From the NCBI GenBank assembly GCA_036250195.1, contig JAVHZZ010000005.1:74201505-74265504 (forward strand): 64,000 bases of DNA, written 5' to 3'. Below the pieces are notes generated by a model, which ran no database searches, was not told the DNA's origin, and worked only from the letters and a program-made list of their open reading frames with translations. Position numbers and translations under genes: made by a program. The first letter of the stretch is position 1, and each line of letters starts with the position of its first letter. The stretch comes from Mixophyes australis. Its lineage: Eukaryota > Chordata > Amphibia > Anura > Limnodynastidae. Positions 1 to 12,079 of this stretch are shown here, in pieces.

Positions 1-107
1 TAGTATGGGATACGAGCCTTCAGTATGGGGGGACAGATAAGCTATAATGGACCCCAACAGATAGAATCTTACAAAAGCTACATAGTAGCATAATAGAAAC
101 ATCAAAA

Positions 108-380
108 AGCACGGGTGAGGTCCCGCAAAAGGCGGGAGCCTTTAAACAGTATGTAGACTTCCTAGGGAAGGGGGAGCTAACAGATGTTGAGGCCCAACAT
201 ATAGAAACATATAAAACAACATAATAATGGTGAAAACATGTGTAACAGGCATAACAACAGTAAATCAAACCAAACTGATAAATAGGAGGCCTCCTATAGC
301 AAAATAGTCAACATAGGGTTATGAGCTTAAGGCACAAGTGGGATCCCACAGAAGGCGGGGATTCCTAAGTGGCGTGTAGA
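108..380. repeat. Imperfect tandem duplication in LINE spacer
   Basis: The segments 108-157 and 331-380 are clearly related. Each starts GCAC, contains GAAGGCGGG or AAAGGCGGG, and ends GTGTAGAC or TATGTAGAC. They are offset by 223 bp, so the spacer after ORF1 seems to contain two diverged copies of a unit of about 220 bp. Confidence 0.55.
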
Positions 381-474
381 CAGTCTTTCTTCCGTGATCA
401 GCCCTGGATCCAAACAGTGAAGAAGGGGAATGAGAGGGAGAAAGAGACAAAAAGATAAAACCTGATAAGCAGAG

Positions 475-1467
475 TCAAGTCCCTGAAGATCCAGTTGGCG
501 ATGCCGAGGTCCCAGGAACTGTGGTCCACTCTGAACGGGGGGCTTCACGTGTGGACGGTCTTTGTGATCTCTGGGGAAGAGGAGAGTCCACGGGAAGGTC
601 AGCGTTATCGGTGGTGATGCCAAGTTTGGGAATTAGAGATTGAGCTTCAGGAAGAGTCCTGGCCGTAAGCATTGATCCCTGGTGCCATACTAGAATACGA
701 AAGGGGAACCCCCAGCGGTATTTGATGTTTCGTTTCCGGAGAAGTGTAGTAAAGGGCTTGAGGTCTCTCCGTTTGGCCAGGGTAAGGGGGGATAAATCCT
801 GGAAGATTTGTAAGTTGGAGTTGTCGAAAGTGATCATCTGAAGCCGGCGGACCTCTTTCATGATGGCTACTTTTGCTGTAAAGTAATGTAATCTGAGGAT
901 AACATCCCTAGGTTGAGATGGATCTTGGGAGCGAGGTCTCAGTGCTCGATGGGCTCGATCGAGAAGAAGTTGATCTTCAGGAGTCGAGGGGGAGAGCTTG
1001 GTAAAAAGTTTCTTAAGGTAGAGTTCCAGGTGGGTGGGTTCAACCTGTTCTGGGATCCCCCGAATTCTCAGGTTGTTACGTCGAGCACGGTTGTCCTGAT
1101 CTTCCTGGCCATCTTGTAGCTGGGTGATGTCATTTCGCATTTCATGGAGATTAGTTTGAAACGACTGTTGGCAGGTCACCACTTCTTCAACCCGATGCTC
1201 CAGGTGATTTGTTCTATCCCCAATTTCAACAACGTCGGCTTTCAGGGAATGGAGAGCCTGTACAGATGTTTTGACATCCCTTACCTCTTTGAGGAGGGAT
1301 AAAAAATCCCGACGGGTGATAGGTGACTGATCGTCATCGTCGGGATCTGAATCAGAGTGTCCAGGAGATGACTCAGGTATGTCATTGCTTTGTTTGGCAG
1401 GCGTCTTGTTTCTGGAGAGGTAGGGAAGGAGGTCGCCACCTGGGGGTTTCTTCCCCCCTCTTGGCAT
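475..1467 (-). CDS. LINE ORF1 protein (L1/Tx1 type, 330 aa)
   Basis: The 330-aa product resembles L1 ORF1p, the RNA-binding nucleic-acid chaperone that coats LINE RNA. Residues 1-50 are a basic then acidic, Ser/Asp-rich disordered head (SDSDPDDDDQ). Residues about 53-125 have the heptad pattern of a coiled coil that would trimerise. RARRNNLRIRGIPE (about 127-140) is the start of the RRM-like domain. RDVILRLHYFTAKVAIMKEV (about 187-206) and the segment around FQDLSPLTLAKRRDLKP form the rest of the RRM and the C-terminal domain. The last 60 residues are Ser/Pro-rich and disordered. The start codon at 1467 follows a long GC-rich leader. No frameshift or stop was seen. Confidence 0.88.
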   Translation of the reverse strand: MPRGGKKPPGGDLLPYLSRNKTPAKQSNDIPESSPGHSDSDPDDDDQSPITRRDFLSLLKEVRDVKTSVQALHSLKADVVEIGDRTNHLEHRVEEVVTCQQSFQTNLHEMRNDITQLQDGQEDQDNRARRNNLRIRGIPEQVEPTHLELYLKKLFTKLSPSTPEDQLLLDRAHRALRPRSQDPSQPRDVILRLHYFTAKVAIMKEVRRLQMITFDNSNLQIFQDLSPLTLAKRRDLKPFTTLLRKRNIKYRWGFPFRILVWHQGSMLTARTLPEAQSLIPKLGITTDNADLPVDSPLPQRSQRPSTREAPRSEWTTVPGTSASPTGSSGT

Positions 1468-2208
1468 CGTAGTAAAGGTGGGGATTAACAGAAAGGGAGA
1501 AAAGCGTAGAGGATGGAGGTCGGCTGCTCCGTAGTGTAGATCTCAGTGCTAGGAGGGGTGCATGGGCACACTCTGCATCAAGTCATCCCCAGCCTGAGAG
1601 GAGAGGAGGTGGCAGAGGGAGACAAAGAACTCAGGATTTGTGTCCACAGGTACAAACCTCAGTGGCTGGTGCCCAAGCTTGGTGGTATAGTGATGTTGAG
1701 CTTGTGGAAACCTGGTGTACTAAAAACGAAGTGGTCCGGATTGTGATATGAGAGAATCCTTGTAGCAGAAGTATTGGTGTTTGTTCAATTGGAGAACCAA
1801 TGATAATCTTTATAGACCGTAGTGGAGGTGATCCAGCTTGTGGGGGTACCCCGAAGCAATGCAAGGGGTGCAATGAGGAAGCAGGGGGGTGAACGAGGAC
1901 AGCTGTGTGTCCACTGCAAGAGAGTCAGAGCTGGCAGGAGTAAAGTCAATGTGCTGCTAGTTAGACTGGTGTTCTTATCTCAGCAGGGGGGATACCCCAC
2001 TATCCTCATCTTACATCCAAAAGGTGGGAGGAGATGGAGGGGAGCTGTAGTGCTGGTAGTCTGAAGACTCTGCCTGGATCTCCCACAGGTGGGACAGGAG
2101 TGCGGCAGGGGTGACCTCCAGGTACTCCCCTAGTTTTGCCAATAGGGGTGGGGGGAACAGAGGAGGATGTTTGTACCTCTCAGCAGGGTCACTGACTCCT
2201 TTCCAGGC

Positions 2209-2331
2209 AAACCGGAAGTGCCACGGCGAAACCGGAAGTGCCGCGGCGAAACCGGAAGTGCCGCGGCGAAACCGGAAGTGAGGGGTCCGCGGGGAGGCTG
2301 AAACTTTAGGCCGGGGCTTCAACCGGAAGTA
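2209..2331 (-). promoter_or_regulatory. Tandem 20-bp repeats with ETS-type sites in LINE 5' UTR
   Basis: ACCGGAAGTG occurs at 2211-2220, 2231-2240, 2251-2260 and 2271-2280, spaced exactly 20 bp apart and joined by CCRCGGCGAA. A fifth ACCGGAAGT lies at 2322-2330. This is the consensus for ETS factors such as GABPA and ELK. The array lies about 360-480 bp inside the 5' end of the L1 element, where an internal promoter is expected. The factor assignment is inference. Confidence 0.7.
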
Positions 2332-2692
2332 GGCCGCCGAACTCGTCCCGGGTAAATCATGAGGCGTGCAGCCGATGGAGCCAGCGGTGAACCACAGGAG
2401 GCTGGGGGGTCTGGATGCAGGGCAGCCAGAGGGGAAGCAACGGATCTGTCTCTCAAGGTGTCCACTGACACAGGATGCCCAGCTAGCCACAGGAGGACTC
2501 AGAGCAGGTATCTCAGAGGGTCCAGCGGTAAATCAATTATTGGATGGCTGCTGGAGGACTCCACAAATAGAGGACCGTGTTTATGAAGGTTCTGTGGCAG
2601 GGATGTCCCAAAATATAGAGGGATAAGGGTCTCGGGATCAGGGGAGCTCAGGCAGATGCTGCCAATCGAGATGGTGTCCTAGCCACGCCCCC

Positions 2693-4630
2693 ATCACTTA
2701 GCTTTTTGAAACAAAGAGGAACATAAAACAAAATGGCCAGCAACTATGATATTTTAGTAAACAAAAGACATTAAGGTTTATTTACAAAATTATAACACAA
2801 ATGCTCCTATTATTTTTGCAAATAAACCCATTTTTAGGAGTAAGCACATGAATTTGCAGGCCAACATAGCAGCATTTGCACCATCGAATAGGAGGAGTTG
2901 GGCGTATTACTACATGAGTGCATCATGTTTGACACTCACATGCAGAAACAAAGTGTTTCCTTGCAGGATGACATTATTTAAATGAAGATGGAGCCTTTGG
3001 GATGTTATTTTGCGGGAAGGCAAACAGACTTTTCCCAAGCAAAGTTACTTTCCACCTTCTCTGAGATGGTAGATTTTGGGTCTAGTCTTATGCTTTTAAT
3101 GGGATGGGTTGCTTTTTAGGTGTGCATTGAGCAGTGTAATAAAATTTTCAAAACACAAAAGTAATGCATAGAAAACAGACACTCCCCACATTCCCATGAT
3201 TCGCTTAAGGCATAAAATAAGATAAACCAAGCAGTATTTTAGGAGAAAATTGTAAATAAGGAGAAAAAATGGGGTGTTAGTAGGTTGGACTTTGTAGTGA
3301 CGTTTCACTCTTTCCGCCATCATGTCCATTTTCAGGTGGATCTATAAATTTGCAAAGCTAAACAAAAATGTATCTTTACAGTAGCATTTCCAAGGACTGG
3401 GGGTGGCTATGCACCTTGAAATGCACTTGGAGGACAAATAAGCACACTTGCGCAAGCAAACAATACGTTCGGATCTATGTTTTAATATGGTTTGTGACTA
3501 AGCCTTATTGGCAAGTTAACACATAAAAGTCAGCATGGCAGAATAAGCTACTTATTATGTAAAACATGGTCCTCAAGTACCTTTAACATGCTTTAACGAT
3601 TTGCTTAATCATGCACAGGTGAATTAATCCATTTAACATTTCTCTGTAAATTATACATTTTCCAGAGGCTAATCCGCAAAACATGACCTGTTGGGGGTAT
3701 TTGAGGATTAGAGTTGACATCTCTGGTAAAATAAAAGTCTATATTAATTGAAATGTAAAATATGTTATGGGTGCATTTTCAGTGAATTATAATTTAATTA
3801 TAATTTAATAAATAAGAAACGTCATTCACATTTCTTATTATTTTTAATCTAATGTTGCATTTCATTATATATTGAATTAAAATGCCTGTTATTGAAAAAC
3901 ATAATACAATGTATTTAAAAAATACCTATCTTAAACTTAGATGGCATAGAACAAAGTGAATGAAAGAAAACTTGAAAAAGACATTGGGCCTGATTCATTA
4001 AGGGAAGTAAGGCAAACAATTGAGTACGTTTTCTTCTGGACAAAACCATGTTAGAATACAAAGGAGTTCAATATTTTGCACAAGACATGTAGTCTTTAGA
4101 AAGAGTTCCAGATAATTATCCCACTGTCGTGGGTCAGTCTGTATGCTGACAGTTCCAGACACTAATTATTCTACCTGCAACAATTGTACAGTTCCCCGCT
4201 CTAAGGAAACCACATGGTTAAATTGGAGAAACGTGTAGGAGTTTTGTTTCAGACAGATATATTGAATACTGTTGCCAGATCTGATTTCCTGATTCCTGGT
4301 AACTATATTGATATTGACATCAGAGAACTGCACAATTGCCTGTGGACAATATGCACCTTCAGCATTGGAAGGCATATCCCCAGACAGTCCCTGAGGTCCT
4401 GAGACGGTTCCCTGTTACTGGCTTTTGGAAAAAATACACCTCCTAGCAGCCCTGGCCATTGGGAGAGATATGCATATATATACCCCTGAGCAGGGGTATA
4501 TACATCTAAATTTGATGCATCTTATTGTCTGCAAAATACAGTTGCAAAATGCATTTTTGAAAAAATAAACATAAGCCACACAGTATGATTCTAACATTTC
4601 AATAAGTAAGATCGTATATACCTGAATATA
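2693..4630. other. NEK10 intron, no recognised element
   Basis: AT-rich sequence with short A/T runs (for example 3789-3830). No splice-bounded coding segment with NEK10 similarity, LINE frame or long inverted repeat was seen. The next NEK10 exon should lie to the left of it. Confidence 0.5.
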
Positions 4631-4977
4631 TAGGAACGGGATCTATCATCTGGAATGCTTGGAAATTGCGGCTTCCTGGATAACAGTTGTTGTGTAATTT
4701 AGACCTGTAACTAGGTTCACTAAAGAATACACTAAACTGTATGTTAAAAAATAGCCTTATGTTTCCCTTGACTGACCCTAGCATTCCCCTCCACATTATC
4801 TTTATTTTTTTTTAACAGGGCTCCTCATACTAACTGTAGTAAGAAACATTTTTGCGATCATGTTCACGTTTAAGACTAAATCATATAGCAGCACTAGCCA
4901 CATTATTTACTTTTTACCCATTCTGCCTTTTAGCTATTTCTAGATAACGGGTTTCCAGATAAGAGATGCCATACCTG
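4631..4977. mobile_element. TA-flanked MITE with 22-bp inverted ends
   Basis: The left end (4632-4653, AGGAACGGGATCT...ATCTGG) is the inverse of the right end (4955-4976, CCAGATAAGAGATGCC...). TA dinucleotides flank both sides (4629-4630 and 4978-4979), as in mariner-type insertions. I recall closely similar sequence (CAGGTATGGGATC...) as a very common repeat in Xenopus, which supports an amphibian source. There is no coding capacity. Confidence 0.65.
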
Positions 4978-5079
4978 TACATCATACTTTTGAGAGGAAA
5001 TGTGAATTAATCTGAGGAGGAAGAGAGAAAAGAACAGTACAGATAAGAGTCAGAGGAAAAGAGAGAAGAACACATATAG

Positions 5080-5395
5080 GGCAGCACGGTGGCTTAGTGG
5101 TTAGCAACTCTTCCTCACAGCACTAGGGTCATGAGTTTGATTTCCGACCATGGTCTTGCTTGTGTGGAGTTTGTATGTTCTCCCCGTGTTTGCGTGGGTT
5201 TCCTCCGGGTGCTCCGGTTTCCTCCCACACTCCAAAAACATACAGGTAGGTTAATTGGCTGCTATGAAATTGACCTTAGTATGTCAGGGAATTTTGACTG
5301 TAAGCTCCAATGGGCAGAGACTGTTGTGAGTTAGTTCTCTGTACAGCGCTGCGGAATTAGTGGCGTTATATAAATAGCTGCTGCTGCTGATGATA
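5080..5395 (+). mobile_element. V-SINE-like tRNA-derived SINE
   Basis: The head GGCAGCACGGTGGCTTAGTG with TTAGCA carries an A-box-like motif, and GAGTTTGATTTCC at about 5134 is B-box-like. Then comes the highly conserved vertebrate SINE core (TGTGTGGAGTTTGTATGTTC, then CCTCCGGGTGCTCCGGTTTC). The tail GTACAGCGCTGCGGAATTAG leads into a short CTG/ATG run. The tail resembles the 3' ends of L2-type elements in this window. Confidence 0.8.
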
Positions 5396-6291
5396 TAGGT
5401 GCATAAGGAGGGATCTTAGCCTTGGGAGAAGTATTGATTTCAGGACAGTCAGGCTAAAGCAAAATTTTATAGCAAATCTTGTTTCCATTTCAGTATGTAA
5501 AGTGCTTTTATATGGGAAGACACTTGTATTCAAACCAGACATAATATGTAGATTATCTATACAGTGATTATTAATAAGAGGAAACCAGAGTCATGTCATT
5601 CAAATCTTTGGCAAGAAAGTGGTAGATCGGATGTTGAAGAAAAAAAATTCTTCTAGGGGAGACCGCAGGCATCTTCATTAACATATAGAGCAGCTGGGGA
5701 CATTTAGGATTATGTACACCATTTGCAATCAGGATTAACAATTAACTGGTGTGAGATGGGAAAGGAAAAGCCTTATTCAGCAAAATAGTAGGGAATGGGT
5801 AAATAATTTAAATGTGGATCAGTAGCTGTAAAATAATTACATTAATGAGATAAAAAATAATAAGATTGTGTGATTAGGTAGAGCCGACACAAAAGACTGT
5901 TGGGGAACTCAGTTTTCAGTTTGCATAACGTTAATTTGTAGACATTGGATCAGCATTGCAAAATAAGCAGCAAGGAAATAGAACAGATGTTTGAGACCTT
6001 AAAATGTCATATTTTTGGTCAGCATATAAATGCCTCATTCCTTCATGCCATGGGGAATGAGGCAATCATATACTGGTCTGGTTGCTTTGGCACTGCATAA
6101 ATGTACCACCTTAAAATCCCAGTTATGGATGGCAGTTTCATACCTACAGACATTACTTCATGATTTAATGCATATATAACTCTAGAACCGTAGATTTGCA
6201 CATTCATCTTAGTTAAAAATTGGCACAAATTGGAAATTGTATAAATTGCTATTAATTTAATGCCAGAAATGCAGAACAATTGGGATCTTAC

Positions 6292-6367
6292 CAGGAGTAC
6301 AGAATTGTTCCAACAATAGATGTAAGTTTGCTGTTTTCTTGCTTCTGCTTAGCAAGGCCAAAGTCAG
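6292..6367 (-). CDS. NEK10: NEK10 coding exon (DFG and activation segment)
   Basis: 76 nt, acceptor TTTTGTAG, donor GTAAGA. It completes Thr, encodes 24 residues (DFGLAKQKQENSKLTSIVGT then ILYS), and ends with TG of the next Cys codon. DFG is the Mg-binding motif. It lies 20.3 kb from the preceding exon but the codons join exactly. The following exon was not found between 1 and 6291. Confidence 0.96.
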
Positions 6368-9129
6368 CTACAAAAGAAAACATGTGGTTAATATTTCATA
6401 TGTAGCCACCAAAAAATATATTTTACCCTTAAAAAGAAAATTAGTTTCCATTCCAACAGCTGTACAGTTCTGCCTGTTCAGTTTGCACGTTTTAGTAAAG
6501 TGCCATCTGTGTATTTTTTACACTTACTGATGCACAAGTTGTCATGCATTTTAATTAGCATTTCCCAAGTTAATAAGAGTTAAAAAAGCTTTCTCCAACT
6601 TCTTATTCAGCGATATATGTTTTGACAGTTTGCTATAATTAAGTGTTTTCAAATTAGCATACAGCAAATATAACTTTTTTACATAAATAATAAACAGGAA
6701 TAATAAAAACACATTACCTCCCAAATGCTTAAATGGCCAAGAGGAACTTGTAAGTTCAATTAAAGTAATCTATGCACTCATTTGTGGGTAACCTAGAGAA
6801 TATTGCATACAGAGACTGGTCTAAATCCCAACACATATACAGTAGTCCAAGGTGTTTCATTCTAGACAATATATTTAACATACACATTTGAAAACGTAAA
6901 TGTGAGGAGCATTACTAAGCCCCTAAAAATTGAAGGTATAAACAGGTTTTGGCACAAACTGACCAAACATGCCTGAAATCCCTAAATAAAGAAATATTGT
7001 CCAAAAGACGGTGAAACAGTTTTGGGTTTTCTTTCTCATAAAAAGCAGTACTACTTATGACTTCAACATATATTTAGTTTGCAATCAAGCTGGACATGAT
7101 TCATATATTCTTAACTTGTTTGCTATGCATACATCAAAAATGTGATTAGGCATCTCACAGACAATACGGGTGGAATACTATCTATAAAAATGCCATTTCA
7201 ATCATTTCCTTCCATTAATACATTTTACATTCAGAATACTCAGAGCCATAAATAGACATTTTAGTGAACGAGAGAGAAAACTGGTGACACCCCCCCATTC
7301 CCCCCATTTTGGAGGGGGCATACTAGGCACTCTCTAATGAAGCACATGTCGCTCCACTGTAGTTATAATAGGTTTCATCTTACTTAGTCTTTGAAGTACC
7401 AAATAACCTTTCAACCTAATTTATTTTTTTAATTGACATATATTCAGGGGAGGGCTGGCAAATTTCAGCCCGGGTGGGCAAGACCCGACTCAGCAGCCTA
7501 TTTTAAAGGAAAAATGTAAAAGCTAACATTCTCTGCTTGAATACAGATGTCAACATTGTATAGACTGAAATGATTGTAGGGTGAGGGCACAACCCATTTT
7601 CAGGCATGTTAAATTTGTGGTGACAGCACCTGCTGCATTTATTCCGGAAGAGAGCAGAAAACACAGACATACTACCAGTGCAGACTTAACTGTCTCTGAA
7701 GGTAAGTATTGATGTCTGTGCTAAACCACCTAACCCACCACACTTACCCATCATCAAATAAACCAGCAACCCACTTAAAATATCTCTCACCCATCCATCA
7801 ATGCAGTATACAGTACATCTTACCCACTACTACTTACAGACACCATCCCTCATCCACTGATATTGCCCTCACCCACCACCACTCTCTGATACCAAGCCCT
7901 ACCCACTATAATTCCCCTAACTCCCCACCAGACTTCACTCACTACCAATCCCTAATACCATACCTCTCCCACTGTAATTCCTCACCCATCACCATTCTTC
8001 GACACCATACCTTTACCCATAGAAATGTTGGAGTATAACAACAGCTTCAGGCTAAGTATTATTTGTGTAATATACTGGAGGGACAGTAAGCAGTGCTGTA
8101 TTTTAACTTGTCTCTGTGTAGTCCCGCTTTATTGGAATATTCTTCTATTCCTTCTAGTTAATACTCCATGTTATAAATTTATGCCTGTACTGGACACAGT
8201 AAAGTTTTTCCCACAATCTTTCCCTACATGTTGATGTTTAAACATAGACGCATCATCTGCAACAAGAAATGCCCTTTCCAAAATCTAACTAAAAAGGAAA
8301 TACCAAAAGAAATGTAAAAAACATTTTTTATTTCTTAATAAATTAATTTGTCCTACAATTCAACGATTTGTTCTACATCTCTGCTATTCACTACTCCTCC
8401 TCCTGTATTGCTCCGAGGCTTGTTTTCACTATAGCCACTGAAAACATCAACATTGCAAAAAGCAATAGGGAAAAAGGGCTCAAGGAAATACATATTGTGG
8501 AGTTATATACTCCTTTTGGTCACACATAGCTGCATTGTTCAATCAAATATTTAGTATTCCTTTCGCAACTAAAAAGGAATTGTCTTCAGAGTGACAGAGA
8601 TTAACTTGTTTTACATATTGCAGAGTGACTGACTACTAAGAAAACAATTCTTCTTCCACTGCCTCTCTAATGCAGCCTTCCTTCCCACACATCATTGCTC
8701 CCGGAGTTGTAGTCATTAAGGAGTGCTGTTAGAGGTTACATATTACAAGAGTGTGAAAACACTATAGAAACACAATAACTGTTAGCAGATGTTATTCACT
8801 TTTAAGTCGTTGCTAAGGCAGTGATATGGCTCTCCTGCACTTCACCACTCAAAGTACTACATTAGGCATATATCCTAATATCACACAATTTAAACACAAA
8901 TCCCTATGTAAAGTTTGGGACATAAGGTAAAACATTAATTTTCTTGTATTTTTGTATCATTAATGGTTTGGTATCCAAATATACATTTTATTTTCAAATC
9001 ACTGTTACTACAACCTGATCTCCCACCCACAGAATGTTGATCTTCATCCTGCACTGATGCTTCACTGATTAAACTGGCTGTCAAATACCTACCTGATTAG
9101 TAAGCATTAGCTGGGTTCTGGTGGAACAC
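6368..9129. other. NEK10 intron, unique or unrecognised
   Basis: AT-rich intron. A short C/G hairpin-like stretch lies at 7290-7319 (CCCCCCATT...GGAGGGGG). A CA/CT-rich low-complexity block at 7705-8030 gives a spurious open frame of His, Ser, Pro and Thr. No gene or clear element was seen in the rest. Confidence 0.45.
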
Positions 9130-10623
9130 TACTGACAGCAAAATATTCAGAATTCAACCTGTCTCTCTCCATTGACATATTTCCATCCTCCTTTAAACAA
9201 GCACTCATCTCACCAATCCTAAAGAACCCATCTTTTAACTAAGCCCCCCTTAACTAACTACCACCCTATTTCTCTTCTCTGCTTTGCCTGCAAACTACTT
9301 GAGTGACCTGGGTACAAGTGATTATCTCTCCTCTCACTCCATTCTTGACTTTCTGCAATCAGGCTTCCACTCCCAACATTCTACAGAGACTGCACTTACA
9401 AAAGTGGTCCATGATCTATTGCTCCTGCACACCCTTCACTTTACTGGCCTCTATGATACATTTCTTTCCTATTTCACTTATATAACCGCACCTTTAGTGT
9501 CTACCTCTGGCACATCCTCTTCTCCCATGAGGTTCTGTTCCTGTCCCTCTGCTTTTCTCATTGTACACATCATTGTACTACACATCTGCTCTTAGAGAAC
9601 TAATTTGCATATCTGGCCTCCAGTACCAGCTCTACACTGACAACAACCAAATTTACCTCACCACCCCAACATCTCCCCTTCTGTACTATGTTATGTAACA
9701 AACTGTATCTCTGATAACTTCACATACATTCCCAACACTACCTAAAGCTCAACATGTTCAAAAACAGAGATTATCATCTCCCCTACTCCCAGAATCACAA
9801 CGTCCCCACAAATCTCCCTCACCATCAATAACACCTCAATTTCCTCAGCCTGCAAAGCCCTCTGCCATGGTGTCACACTTAACTTCATCCTCTGCTTTAT
9901 TGCTCACATCCAGTCTCTCTCCAAGTCCTGTCCCCTCCACCTTACAAATATTGTGAGAATACTCCCTTATCTTAGCCAAGGTGATACCAAAACTCTTATC
10001 CACTCTCGCATAATCTCCCACCTTGACTTCTGTATCAATTTCGTATCTTACATTCCCCTTACCCATCTATTCCACTTTACAACATCTGCCGCACCACTTT
10101 ACAACTGGCTTTCTGTCTCCTCCAGAATCCAATTGAAATTACTTACCTTTACCTACAAGCATTCAATAACAAACTCCCTTCATACATCTAAAAACTCATT
10201 GTCCTCTTACATCTGTCTCTGACCTATGCCTCGTCTCTGGTAACCATTTCTCACATCTAGAAAAGTTCTCCTGTGCCCCCAGTTATGGAATTCCCTACAA
10301 TTTCCACTCTCCCACAGCTTTCAAATCTTTAAATGCTCTCTAAAAACTATTTATTGGAGCCTACGCTACTCCCACCTATCCCCACACTTATGCACCTTCA
10401 CAACTGTCCAATCTCCATTCTGATCCACATTTGCTCTTCTTGTTACAGCTATGTTGTCTTACAATTAGTATGTAGAGCCCTACCTACACTATATTTGAAT
10501 ATTTACATTTATTTTGTCTACTTTTTATGTCCATGTTATATGCCTCTTCTGTTTTTCCAACTGCCCTATGCTGTGGAGCATTGTAGTGCCTTAAAAATCA
10601 ATACTATTATCACAATCGTATGA
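9130..10623 (+). mobile_element. L2-type LINE, decayed 3' part (copy 1)
   Basis: Broken reverse-transcriptase frames are visible. [13 protein letters not shown] is at about 9265-9300, and [20 protein letters not shown], which resembles the L2 motif QSGFRPGHSTETALLKV, is at about 9355-9415. KTLIHSRIISHLDFC lies at about 9990. The element ends near AGTGCCTTAAAAATC at 10586-10600. It aligns by eye with the copies at 19380 and 43061 (minus). Stops and frameshifts make it non-functional. Confidence 0.72.
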
Positions 10624-12079
10624 TGAAAAAGGTATAGACAGTGAAAGCAGTGCTATAGCCATGTAAGGGATTAAGCAATAAGAAAGCCTCATCGCCAGCA
10701 AAAACTCACATTTTCATCAGCAAAAGGGCTTTTCACCCATTGACAAATAAGCCCCACAGTGAATAATATGTTATACTTTTCAGGCAAATATATAAAAAAT
10801 ACTTAAAAACTGTCTAAATCAGATTTGGTGTCAATAGATCCTTACATTAGTCCATTATATACATAAGGATGGATATAAAAATGTAGAATTCAAGAAACAG
10901 TTTGTGAAATCTAGGAGCCATCATGACATTCTAGGGCTTGTTCACACTTATCTGCTGTGATGTGTGAATGATCCCTTAAATACCTAGGGAAGATCTGATT
11001 CCATTGACATCAGTAGTATTAAATCCCAAAGCTTAGGTGCAAGCAATGTTTTTTTAGGCATGTTGGCTACCTGACTCCTGTGATTTGTCCAGTACTGCTC
11101 TGTATTCAGGGCAATTTGTATGAGATAAAACATAAATAAAGTAAGGTTATCAACCCTGTCTTCTTACAAAAATAAAACAGTTAAACATTTGTGAAGGCAA
11201 TGGGAAATTATAAAGCGGTCCGAGGGGAGTCATCACACCATGGTCAAGTTTGTTGTAGTACATCTACTGGAATACAATCAGCAGTTCAGATGCAAGACAT
11301 AGAAAGTTCAACTGTAACTGCGATTGCCAGTTCCTGTCTGTGTGATATTTGTGGCCTAATAATATATGATGGCAGCTGCCGCTACAACCTCTACCAACAT
11401 GGGAAACAAGTGTCCTGGCTTTCTGTCCAGCAGCAAGCATGAGGCCAATTAAAGAATAGTGGGCATACATTTACTCCAAGCCTGCAGATCATCACTAGAG
11501 TGCCTATGCAGCAGAAAAGTGAAAGCCTTCTCCAGAACCAGAAGAGGAAGTAGGTGCAGTTAATTTAAATGGTCCCTAGCAGCTGACTAGCTAAAGATTT
11601 GCACAATGACTAGGGAATACTTCTTAACCTTTTATTCCAGCCATACCACACCAACAAATCCTGCACAGAAACGCCAGTGGCCAACCACTGCTTTAATATT
11701 TGTTGTCATAATGCTTCTACCTTACAGTAGCCACACACCACTTTTACACCACCAGCTACAAATGTTATTCCACTACTTTATATATCAATGGTTCCCCACA
11801 TTTATTAAATTGTAAGCTCAATTTGGCAGTGCCATATTTACCTTCTGTTTCATAGTATTTAATATATTTGTATCATGATCCTCTCAATATACAGTGTTGT
11901 CGATTTTCAGCAGACAATACCCACGAGAAATTCAAATAATTGCTATATGCAAAATTTGTTCAGAAGAAATAGGTTCATTTTCTCACTGGACTAAACCTCA
12001 GTAAATTTAGATTAATTTTATCATATCCAGTGTTTGTAATAGAAAATAGAAAACAAGTGTGAAACGAAAGAATTCAGGG
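10624..12079. other. NEK10 intron, no recognised element
   Basis: No NEK10-like exon and no long inverted or direct repeat was seen. Sequence near 11805-11830 (AAATTGTAAGCTCAATTTGG) resembles the end of old LINE/SINE copies but is too short to assign. Confidence 0.4.

Larger units (their letters stand above)
1..2692 (-). mobile_element. L1/Tx1-type LINE, 5' part (continues past left edge)
   Basis: A minus-strand non-LTR retrotransposon. Its 5' end is at about 2692, reading GGGGGCGTGGCTAGG, which matches the start of the second full L1 in the window at 47516. It has a 1.2-kb GC-rich 5' UTR (1468-2692), an intact ORF1 (475-1467), and a spacer towards ORF2, which lies off the window. The element is in the same orientation as NEK10. 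The intact ORF1 suggests a fairly recent insertion. Confidence 0.85.

Noticed and set aside
2011..2490. A 159-codon minus-strand frame as a protein gene
   Set aside because: It lies in the LINE 5' UTR, spans the 20-bp tandem repeat, and gives a repeated RFRR/PVSPWHFRF-like product. It resembles no protein I know.
5080..5160. Free-standing tRNA gene
   Set aside because: A- and B-box-like motifs are present, but a SINE core and tail follow and no cloverleaf with a proper anticodon arm is evident.
1..6291. Next NEK10 exon (expected to begin with the Cys-Pro-Glu segment)
   Set aside because: Searched by eye on the minus strand for the expected activation-segment and helix-F sequence; nothing convincing, so it is probably left of the window.
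7709..8038. 109-codon His/Ser/Pro-rich frame
   Set aside because: Low-complexity CA/CT-rich sequence; no homology, no splice borders that fit NEK10.
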